Of a stretch of DNA of 64,000 bases, positions 54,787 through 64,000 are shown piece by piece (the first letter of the stretch is position 1; each line of letters opens with the position of its first letter). The notes under the pieces are model-generated. The model did not search any database. It had not been told where the DNA came from and was given only the letters and a program-made list of their open reading frames with translations. The stretch lies in NCBI GenBank assembly GCA_025331565.1, contig JAFREQ010000047.1, forward strand, positions 1,602,001 through 1,666,000, written 5' to 3'. This stretch comes from Holacanthus passer (lineage: Eukaryota > Chordata > Actinopteri > Pomacanthidae). Both the position numbers and the translations under genes were made by a program.

Positions 54787-56347
54787 ACTGGATCAACCTA
54801 TTAGTTTTAGCAGTTTGTTTCGATACTTAAAATGTTAATATGGCAGCCTGCTGCTGTGTGAAAAATATATGTGAGAAAGAAGCAATGTAATACCCACCGT
54901 ATACCCACTTCAGCACAGGGGGATTTATCATACACACACACAGATAATAGCCAGAGATATGTATGTACATCTTCCACTGGCAATCATGTTACAATCATTT
55001 GCGTTATCTGTGGTGTTTTAGCACAAGGGACTTTTCTTCCCTAACTTTAGCCTTTAAGGCAGGTAACATATGTACACTCTTGAAAAGGCACCAAGCCTGA
55101 GGAGAAATGCTGTCTTGAGGACAAACAAAAGTCCCTTGTTGTCACATCAAAACCCATGAGATTCATGAAATGAACGATTATGGCTATAATGCTAGGAGTT
55201 TGCTGAGTGGGCAAAAACAACTCCAAATATGAAGCAACACAACACAGCAAGGCACAATATCAAACAGGAAAAACAACAGTGACAATGATGATGCTTCAGG
55301 AAGAAGATCTCCACAGTGCATTTTTTTCCACTTCCAACATTGTTTACTTCTCAGAGCACTTGTTGTTCTACAACCACATAAACCATTAAATGACATTAGG
55401 AAATTTAAATGAATAATGAGTAAGATGTTCCCAGGAAGTAATCATTTCAAAATCAAACTGTAAACCTGAGTATGAAATATTTCAAGTTGGCTTGTCGAAA
55501 AAAGCATAAACAGACTAAACTGGAGATGTAGGATTTTTGCAAGACATAGATGCTCACACAGGAAGTCTCTAAAGACTTATGGATGTACTGTATATCTACT
55601 ATCTAACCAACACTTATAAATGACACTACTATGTAAGTACTAAAAACCACTTTCCCTAATAAACAGATACATTTAAATGGAGATGTTTTATACTGTTAAA
55701 ATTAGTCTTTATATACTGTACTGCTGTTTATCTGTTGTTTCAGCTGATGTAGCATTAAACATGCGATAGCTCTCACTCTGTCAGAAGATCTTATTTTAGC
55801 ATGTGCAAAGATGATTATGTTTGGTTGGACATTTTTGCTTTTTTCTGCCGTAGATGTCGTCTTAAAACAGATAGCGAAATGACTGTTTCTGCCTCTGTCG
55901 GTTCCTGAAAACGCGAACAAGACGGAGCCTCAGAAGTGTCATGTCTTACATGTGCTGTGCTGCACTGGTGCAGATTTCTGGAAAAGAGGTTGTATGGAAA
56001 ACATTGCAGAGGTTTCTACAATATTAAAGAGTGTAGGACAGCTCAACATACAGTAGACTGTTACTGGGGCCTTGGTTACAACTCACTTTGTTTCCATGTA
56101 TTGTTTTTATTGCGCTTTTCATTGTATTGCCATGATGAGAGTGGTCTGTAAAATCTTGTTTAGTATTACTTTAGATTATGTTGCAGGTTTTTTTTTTCTG
56201 TTTTAATAAGAATGTCATCACCAAAGTTCTATTTTCTGTAGATGTTTTCTTGACTTTCTTGCCTTCGCTCATTTCTGTTTTCAGGCCTCTTTGTTTTATT
56301 TCTTCGCCTCTGTATCACGTGACTATTTTCTAAGAAACCACCTTTAC

Positions 56348-56353
56348 AATAAA
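56348..56353 (+). promoter_or_regulatory. spon1: Candidate distal poly(A) signal
   Basis: AATAAA with a GT-rich element about 45 bases downstream. It would give a 3' UTR of about 2.2 kb. Confidence 0.5.
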
Positions 56354-56652
56354 ACATGTAAATGTGACAATCATGAAGTCATTGGATTCATTTTTAACGT
56401 TCTGTGTGGGCCCTCTCTGACAACATTTCTAACATTGTTTCTTCGCAATCATCCTTTATAACTTTATTATGAGAATTGCTTATAAATATTCAGAACAAAT
56501 GTTGTGTTTCAGAAGACACAGACATTTTTATTTATCTACGGTATTGTACTTTCTTTCAATCATTTTATTTTCAGTTTATACAGGTTAAACACTTTTACCC
56601 TCAAAAATGGAAAATGGCGGTGACACTTTCCAATCAGCAAACATGTATGAAT

Positions 56653-56735
56653 GTGTGTGAATGATGGCTTTCTTTGTCAAAGCGCTTTGAGCGGTCTAAG
56701 AAGACTAGAAAAGCACTATATAAATGCAGTCCATT
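56653..56735. repeat. Retroelement-tail-like dispersed repeat
   Basis: GTGTGTGAATGATGGC, AAAGCGCTTTGAGCGGTCTA, AAAAGCACTATATAAATGCA and GTCCATTTAA are the standard words of an abundant fish repeat end. Confidence 0.65.
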
Positions 56736-56784
56736 TAATACATAACATGGATGATAGTTGGGTACAATAGATAAAACAATGAGA

Positions 56785-57158
56785 TGCCTGCCAGTCCCAG
56801 TACTTTTCCACTGACCCCGCCTTTGCCTCACCTCACCTGCCAGCCACGCCCACCTCATCAACTCACCTGTGCACTCAGTTGTATTCAATCACCAACACCA
56901 ACACTTCACTCGGCCCTTGCCAGATCTGCCTGTTTGTGTAGCTGTTTTGGCGCTCTCCTGTTATGGCTTGGCAGTGTGAGTCATTCTGTCTACTTACCAG
57001 TGGTAACTTGTGGCTCTGAGAGACTCAGTCCGTGGGGCAAACCAGTCACTCTATATATTTGACTACCTTTATCTCTTGGATCTGACAATAAAAGGTCATC
57101 ATCTGCACTCACTGGTTTGGTGTTGCAATTGAGTCCTACCCCACTCCCTCCCTGTAAC
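56785..57158 (+). mobile_element. LTR-like fragment related to 23613-24030
   Basis: CAGTCCCAGTACTTTTCCAC, GACCCCGCCTTTGCCTCACC and CATCAACTCACCTGTGCACT match the intronic copy. A late GACAATAAAAGG (poly(A)-signal-like) precedes TTGCAATTGAGTCCTACCCC and the end near CCCTGTAACA. The left end is truncated. Non-coding. Confidence 0.6.
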
Positions 57159-59379
57159 ATGTTGCACCACACACAAACACCAGAACAGTCATTGTCATAT
57201 TTGCTCCTGCAATATGAATTAGTTTGTATTTTATGTATAATCTTAAACTGGGATCTGTTTCCTGGGATTTGTAATTGCTACACATCCTCTTGCAATTCAG
57301 CATGACTGTTTTCCATTGGTGATCATTAATTGCGGTTTTATGATCCCATTCTCATGATTGCCTACTGGTGATGGAGAGTACTGATATTAAAGAGAACAGT
57401 TTACGATAAATGTAGCTTTTTTTAAAGATTTAATTTTATTTATGACCTTGCTCGTATTTGTCACCGTCATCAAAATGTGCAAGCCCACCTACATTTTAAG
57501 TGTTAGTGAGGTTAGAAGAAAAGACAAATTTGAGAGGAGAACACTTGCTGATTTTACAATCATAATTTTTACACATGCAGTATTGGGGTGTGTGAGACCC
57601 CAAACAGTGAGGAGGTAAAGTCAATGTCAACAAAACACAAGGTTTCAGGGATCATGAGTCTAAGACAGATAAAAGGATTTAAAAGTGTGAAAACAGCCGT
57701 CCAGTGGCATTTATTTATTCATTTTTGTTGGGGGAAAAAAGGTACACCCTTTAATGATGGCATGGTCGTACTAGTCTGTAGCCCTAACAGCTTCCTCAGC
57801 TCTGATAAAGCAGGCCTACTTACAATGTCACTCCACTAGATGGAGCCATAGAATGGAAAATCAAATAACCCATAAGAACATCATAGTCACGATGATACTG
57901 GGAGCAGCATGTACAGAAGAACTGCTTCAAACTCAAACACTAGTAGTTTGATAATCAAGCTGATATTATATGACATTTTAATCTTGTCATTATTAATATT
58001 CATTGTCCTGTTAAGTATAATTTGCAATTTGGACTTCAGCAAAGTTGAAAAATTTGCAAGTGACATAAAAAAAAGTATGGTCAAAATCACAACAGCAGAG
58101 ACTGAAATATCCTGACTTTTAGTTCTTAGTATAGGGTTAAGTTTCAAAAACACTGGATCCTACATGTCCCATAATGTTACTCAGTAGCTTCTGTTGTTAC
58201 AGGCTCCGTGTCTTAATGCGAAGTCTTTAAACGCCACACCCCCAGTTTGTAACACTGGCTCTCTGTCGTACATCTGAAGTCTTCAAGCTAATGATGAGAT
58301 AACCCTGATGACATCACTATGACAATATTTTCTTGGATGTGAAAAAGCTCCCCCAGAGCCACAGGAACCATTATTCAGCAGTTTTCATAAGTTGACTTGT
58401 ATACACCATAACTAGTAAATTGATTTTGACGTGTAAAGTCAGTGGATTGCCCCTTTAACAATCAAAATGACAAAAGTGCATGTTAGGTCTAACTTTAGAG
58501 TTCTATTTAGTGCACTTAGCTTAAATCCGGTGAACTTGTTGAACCTGAAGTCCCTCAGTTGCACCACTGATGTAAAAATTTTGGCTGCCTGTTTAAGTGA
58601 ACTGTGCAATACAATGAGACATTAAGTGTTACGAAGTCAGCCCACATATCATGAGCAAAGGATGCTCATGAATAATAAATGCCAGATGAAGTACAACAGC
58701 TTTTTATCTACTAATGATCAATATTGAATGATGTTTTGCAGCAGTTGGGTTGTGGGCATGGTGTTTCAGCTCATACAATGAGAGCAACAATTAGACATGC
58801 TTTCAGCTTCAAACAGAGGATCAGACAGAAGCACTTTGTGACAGTTCCCATGATAACGGCTCCAGTCTGTTTCCTTCAAAACCTCTGAGACTGAAAAGTT
58901 TTTCTGAGGATCCTGCATCCTGAAGCGATGGAGGGGGGAAAAAAAACGGCCCGTTCAGATATTCAATAATTTAACATTTTTAACCCGTTGCTCAAACCGG
59001 TAAAGCTTTTTATTTTAGCAAGAGTCCAAATATACCAGATACAAAATGTCTCACAAAATTATGGTAAAATGTGCATAAAATGATGCATTAAACATTTAGA
59101 GTGTTGTGAGGGTGCTCATGAAATATGACTTCTTGGATTTAAATATTTCAAAGCAGATAGGTGTGATGTACATGCTTGTATGGGATGTCAAAATGTGCAC
59201 TCTGAGGTGAATAAAATATGAATATTGGGGACATCTGTGGTTTAAGTGCTCACAGTGTACACTGTTTGCGTGACACTGACAGTCTCAACTGAAAAAATAA
59301 AACAATATCAGGTGGTTCAAACAACACATCTCCTGTACATTATTACAGTACACAGTGTTACAGATATCATCATATCTGT
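57159..59379. other. Intergenic stretch, no recognised gene
   Basis: AT-rich. The part around 58120-58460 (CCTACATGTCCCATAATGTT, CGCCACACCCCCAGTTTGTA, GTGGATTGCCCCTTTAAC) looks like another dispersed fish repeat, but its boundaries were not found. No exon supported. Confidence 0.4.
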
Positions 59380-60280
59380 CCCTTGAATACGAAGCTACAG
59401 CAGGAGATGGTTAGCTTAGCAGAAAGACATGAATGAGAGCGGTATTGATATTCTCATCTAACTAAGTAAAAGATTCTTTGACAACAATAATCCATCCAAG
59501 TCTGCAGCTCAGAAACTATTCAGACACTACGTTGCATCTTAACGGTCGATCAGCTCTCTTAAGGGCCCATTATGCACCTGTAATGGAAAAATTGTGAGCA
59601 ATAAATGCGGGCAGCACACACATGCAAAAAAGCACACATTGAACATCTCCTGCTTTTTCACATCTTTCCATCTTCAATTGTTTCCCTGAGATGTTTTGTC
59701 CTGCTCGGCTCTCAGGCGTAGGAGGACTACTATGACATCCTGAAGGAATACAGCTTCCGCCTTCAGAGATAACATCCTATTCCTTGTTGAAGAGAGAATG
59801 AAACTTACCTGCATTACACCTGAAGAGGCTCTAAAAAGCTCGTCCCTTCACTGATAATGGATAGACTGGATTTGGAAGTGCTAGTTTTTCATTTTTCAAT
59901 ATTGAGACATTCATAGAAACTTCTACAACCACACCTGCAATATAATCAACTTACTAATCATAATAATCATCACTGTCCTCTGAAGGTTCAGTATGGGCCA
60001 GGTAGATATGAATATATATATATCATAAATACTGGCAACAGGGAAACAGCTAGCCTGACTCTGTCTGATGTTCACAAAATCTTCCCACCACCACCAGTAG
60101 GCCACTGCACCCAGCCAAGAAATAGTCCCCTCGTAAAAGCAGAGGGTTTTTTTTTTTTTTTACACGTTGGGGTTTTTGGGGAATATCCAAACATGTTTAT
60201 TAGTGAGCTTTAGATCTTCTGTTAGGAGGATTTTGTCTACAAGTAGACAATTTGAACTTAGGTTTAGCTACGAAATGAGC
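59380..60280. repeat. Dispersed teleost repeat copy (TTAGCTTAGC / AAATAGTCC family)
   Basis: GAAGCTACAGCAGGAGATGG, TTAGCTTAGCAGAAAGACAT, AACAGGGAAACAGCTAGCCT, GACTCTGTCTGATG and ACTGCACCCAGCCAAGAAAT then AGTCCC are in the order of a very common fish repeat. The last part recurs in the small element at 1105-1261. A T run lies at 60148-60160. Confidence 0.6.
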
Positions 60281-60868
60281 TCCCAGTGGAGGAACTAAGG
60301 ACCAATGTCTGGGGACCAAGATCCAAAGTTTGCCTTGATGGTGCAGAAAACCACTAAGAACATGAATTATCCTATGGGAAAGTCAATATGTATTTGCTGG
60401 TACCTGTTTCTTTCTAGCTGGTTTCTATTCTAATGCTCCATTTTTAGAAGACTCATAATGAGTTGAGTATTATATAACATGTCATGTTAAAGGGAAGAGA
60501 AGAAGGGGGGATATAAGTTGGAGAGACAGGAGGACAGTGTCCAAGCACTGCAGCCAGTGGTCTGTATGTATAACCCATCCCTTCAACAAATTCTTAAAGA
60601 GACTGATTTAATGGGAAAGTATTTTCAATTCACATGCTTGTCTAAAAAATACATCCATGACTCCCTGGCTGCTGAAATCATCCAGCTGTCTTCCTCCCCG
60701 GTTGGAGTGCCATCAGACACGCCATCACCATAAAAAATAATTATCCTTTGCCTTTAGCTCAGCCTTCAAACCCATCCAAGAAACAGCTTCACCAAAGAGA
60801 AAGAAGAAATACATAACATCTGTTTAGAATCCAGGAGGAAGGAGGAAGCTCCTCGGCCATTTTAAGTC

Positions 60869-61108
60869 ATGTCCTTTAGCCGAACCAACACCCCCGCTGT
60901 CTACCAGGCTTGTCAATGATGTGCTGCAAGACCTCCTCGACTGCTTTGTCTTTGTTTACGTGGATGACATCCTGTTCTTATCCCACAACCTGGAGAAATA
61001 TGTTGTGTGTGTAAGGCACGTGCTTCAAAGGTTTCTGGAAAACAAGCTCTTTGTGAAAGCAGAAAAATATGAGTTCCATGTCAGTTTGGTGTCCTTCTGT
61101 GGTTACTG
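60869..61108 (+). pseudogene. Ty3/gypsy reverse-transcriptase fragment
   Basis: Frames read MSFSRTNTPAVYQ, then after a one-base shift LVNDVLQDLLDCFVFVYVDD, ILFLSHNLEKYVVCVRHVLQ, RFLENKLFVKAEKYEFH and so on to FCGY before TGA. This is the central RT palm with the YVDD catalytic motif, resembling fish chromovirus-type retrotransposons. The start is frameshifted and neither flank continues into protease, RNase H or integrase, so it is a truncated relic. Confidence 0.85.
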
Positions 61109-61109
61109 A

Positions 61110-62240
61110 CACCTGTGCCTTTGTCTGCCAGGCTCTCCATGCTTCCCCCTCATCCTGCGCTCACGCCAGCCCTGTCCTCCATTACCTTTACTCTTCCCTG
61201 CTGCCGCCGGACTACAAATTCTGATAAGACTGATAAGTTGGCTGGGCAACATTATTGATCAGTGTTACCTTATCACCGATAAATCAGTATTGGCCTATAA
61301 GCAACAAAAAAATCAGTTAATTGTAATCTGTTATTCAGTTTTGTAACTCAAATATCAATATCAGTATCAGCCTCAAATCTCTAGGATTGGTCAGACTATC
61401 TCATTTTATTTCCATAATAATGCAAACAATGATTTGCTGGTAACCAGTTATATGATTTGTTCACATTATTCAGTGTTATCTGTAGTAGGTGTGCGTTAAT
61501 GGCAGGAGCTTGCAGGTATATTTACGCTGCATCTGCTCTCAGTGCAACATCAAAAAGTCAGTTTTCACCTAAATGCCAGCACCTTGTCTTGTGCTGCCTC
61601 GTTTGCATGAAGCTCTAATCTCTTTGACCTTCTCCTCCCACTTTTGCTGGCTCTGTGCTGGGCATGACAACACCAAAGGTAAGGCGGCCAAGAGGTAATG
61701 GATGAAGAGCCGAACGGACAGATGGAGGACTGTGCTGCTGCAGCGTAACAACACTTCACATTATTTGTCCTCTGCTTTAATTCTTTCCCGCGTGAGCGTT
61801 GGTCGTGTTCCCCTGTTTTCCCTGTGAAGACAAGTGTGTGGTCTCAGAGGAGAAACTGGGATATCGCAGCATCAATAGTAAGATGAAACAGCGAAGAAGA
61901 AAATAGAACGCAAACTAAAAATAGAAGGTAAACATTTGAGGTTATGCAAGCTGATAGAGCTGACTCAACACTCGTGAGCACCCACTCAAAAATTATGACT
62001 ATTTTGTGCAAAGATATCACTGAATATAATTGACTCCACTTTAAGTGAGTGTATATTACTCACAAGGATTGAGTTGCCCTTTTTTTGCTGCTGGTATATG
62101 GAACAATAAAATGAACAGAAAAAATGGATTCTGGTAGAGATGCACCGTTCCAATACACCATGTCGGTATAAATGCAGATACCAGCTTTGTTAAGTTGTAA
62201 AATTTTGTGCTTCTTCTATCAGTTACATGAGCCGATGGTG
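61110..62240. other. Intergenic stretch, no recognised gene
   Basis: No supported gene. Chance open frames near 61565-61759 on the minus strand match nothing I know. Confidence 0.4.
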
Positions 62241-62244
62241 CATT

Positions 62245-62435
62245 TTCTAGCCCCAATCCATAGCCTCATGGTAGCTTTGCAGCCATGCTAGCAGCTGTGT
62301 GAAACTACACTTGGTATACTACTGCTTGAGCTAATGGGTAACCATGCTAACATGATCACAGTGACAATGCTAACATGCTGACGTTATTTTAATTTCAACA
62401 TTTTAGCATGCTAACGTTGACTAAAGGAAAAATTT
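62245..62435. repeat. Dispersed teleost repeat copy (GCTAACATGC family)
   Basis: CAGCCATGCTAGCAGCTGTG, GAGCTAATGGGTAACCATGC, CAATGCTAACATGCTGACGT and TTTAGCATGCTAACGTTGAC. Same family as 22040-22445. Confidence 0.7.
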
Positions 62436-62439
62436 TGAC

Positions 62440-64000
62440 CTGATGATGTAAATGTGAAGTCAAAGCAGCTACAATGAGTTTTAAACTGGTTATGAAATGT
62501 AATACTGATGCCTCTATAAGACCTAAATAAGCTAATGACACCATCAGAGAGAAGATTAATTATTTCTATATAATTATTCTCAGTGTTTGTCATCTGGTCC
62601 AATTCCTCACCAAATCAGACTGATTTTGCAGTCTGTCTTGTGAGTAGTACGTTAGCCAGTTAAAAGGAAGCAGGAGGAGATTTTTCTTCAGAGAATTTTA
62701 TTTTTTATAATATATTTTGTGGTTATGGCTGATACCGGATCAGCAGAGAGAAAAAGAAAAGCATTTATAGAGCACGGGCGAAAACATGGGTCAATCTTGG
62801 TCGGTCAGTCAACCGATGGAAAGTATTATAAGATTCAAAAGCAATTAGAGCTGATCCTGAATCGGCCCTCTTCCTCCAAGACTAGCATGTAATATGTCTA
62901 TTTTATTCATGAAATACAGTGCAATTATATATATATTTTACGTCAATATATGAAATTACATTGGTGGCTAAAAGAAAAGCTAGCTACACTTTGGCTGTAA
63001 TAGACTGGCTTATAACGTAGCTTTTAATGCTGGCCTTGCTATATCTGATGTTGACTTATTATTATGAAGACATAACATTACTGGAAAATGTTGATAACTT
63101 TACCTTTCTTAACAAAATCAAAATTACAGAGCAACTGAATCTGTTAGTTGCAAAGTTCACTTTGTTTCATCATATTACAGTTATAAATCTACATAGCCAC
63201 AACTAACAAATGCATCCTGCAAACTGTGTTAAAAAAAATTCCATCTTTCTTTCACCAGCACTAGCCAGATTAAGATTTTTACAACACGAGGTGGTGGTGC
63301 TCATACCACTTTTGTCCACAGGGGCCACCAAAATCAACACAAAATGAAAGTTCCTTTAAGTGTTACCAAAGTAATTACAGTTCATCCTGAGGGGAATATG
63401 TACCAGACTGAATGAATCCATTTTATGGTTGATGAGACATGTCACTAAAATGACAAATGTAAACCTGTAAACCTGCTGGTGCTTTGCTATGTGAGCCAAT
63501 TACAACTTTTTTTTTTTTTTTGCTACAGTTACCTTAGAGTTATAGATATGTTTTATTCAAGGCTGCTCTCTTTGTGTTGGCTTTGACATGACTTTAAGAG
63601 GAGCAATATTACAGGATTAAAACAGTCCGTCAATTTGTTGGTATGACAGTGTTCAGACAGGAGCGGGCTATGATGATGAAAATGTGGACAGAACCGTGAG
63701 AAACTTTGTTCATTAAAAATGCAAGAGCACGTAGAGTCGGGGTGAACTCCCATCGACAGGGTGAAAACATAGTCCAATGTATGGCTACAGTTGTGTGTCC
63801 ACAAATGTGCTGATTAAGGTGAAAGGATGTAGGGATGTTCAAAAAAATTTTTTTATTTTTTTGTTTTAAGCTTTGTTGGACAATTTTGGACCTCATGTAT
63901 GTAGAGGTCGGACATAAGTAACTGTTAAAGCAATCGGAGCATTTGTAAACTGGCACAGTTTTCAAGCAATTACTAACAAGGTCATAGGATGCAGATTAAA
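62440..64000. other. Intergenic stretch, no recognised gene
   Basis: AT-rich with a T run at 63507-63522. No exon of a neighbouring gene is recognisable on either strand; open frames near 63553-63965 (minus) have no family resemblance. Confidence 0.4.

Larger units (their letters stand above)
54204..56370 (+). other. spon1: spon1 3' untranslated region (extent inferred)
   Basis: Begins after the TAG. A proximal AATAAA lies at 54781 and a distal one at 56348, followed by a GT-rich stretch (TTCTGTGTGGGCC) near 56400. The sequence is AT-rich with no recognised repeat or open frame of note. The true end needs transcript data. Confidence 0.6.

Noticed and set aside
57159..64000. A neighbouring gene such as rras2, adjacent to SPON1 in mammals
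   Set aside because: No exon of a Ras-family protein could be recognised on either strand, so synteny could not be supported.
1..64000. CRISPR arrays, operons, phage or plasmid features
   Set aside because: The direct repeats present are satellites or transposon ends, and the gene structure is spliced vertebrate DNA.

Overview
The window is vertebrate nuclear DNA, almost certainly from a ray-finned (teleost) fish. The evidence is a split gene with GT-AG introns, many (AC)n/(GT)n microsatellites, and dispersed repeats of the kinds that fill fish genomes: Tc1-like and hAT-like DNA elements, RLE-type and APE-type LINE pieces, a Penelope-like remnant and Ty3/gypsy-type LTRs. No bacterial operon, phage or CRISPR signal is present.

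One protein-coding gene is recognisable. It is the 3' three quarters of spon1 (F-spondin), on the + strand. Twelve coding exons, from 832 to 54203, splice in a continuous frame into 614 complete residues plus the last two bases of a codon begun upstream of the window. They encode the spondin domain, a short acidic linker and all six thrombospondin type 1 repeats (TSR1-6), ending in a TAG stop. The signal peptide, the reelin domain and the promoter lie to the left of the window. Paralogue a or b cannot be decided from this sequence.

Layout: 1-831 is the end of an upstream intron. Exons at 832-954 and 1622-1770 start the spondin domain. A very long intron of about 34 kb (1771-35724) holds most of the mobile-element debris. 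Exons at 35725, 38054, 41206 and 41850 complete the spondin domain and linker. TSR1 is at 44037, followed by a 6.5 kb intron and a cluster of TSR2-6 exons at 50741-54203. Intron 6 also carries a well-formed tRNA-Leu(CAG) gene (42704-42786) and a decayed duplicate of the TSR1 exon (43326-43392). The 3' UTR follows 54203, with candidate poly(A) signals at 54781 and 56348. From about 56.4 kb to the end I see only repeats (LTR pieces, a gypsy RT fragment, other dispersed families) and unassigned sequence; no second gene could be supported.

The most interesting observations are the relic TSR1 exon, a 120-nt last intron that is open and frame-neutral so that retention would add 40 residues between TSR5 and TSR6, a poly-glycine plus basic-cluster linker at the place where F-spondin is known to be processed, complementary AC/GT repeat pairs and GT-rich acceptor tracts, and a 32-bp minisatellite built around an ATF/CREB-like core. 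I did not find evidence for a wholly new biological system.
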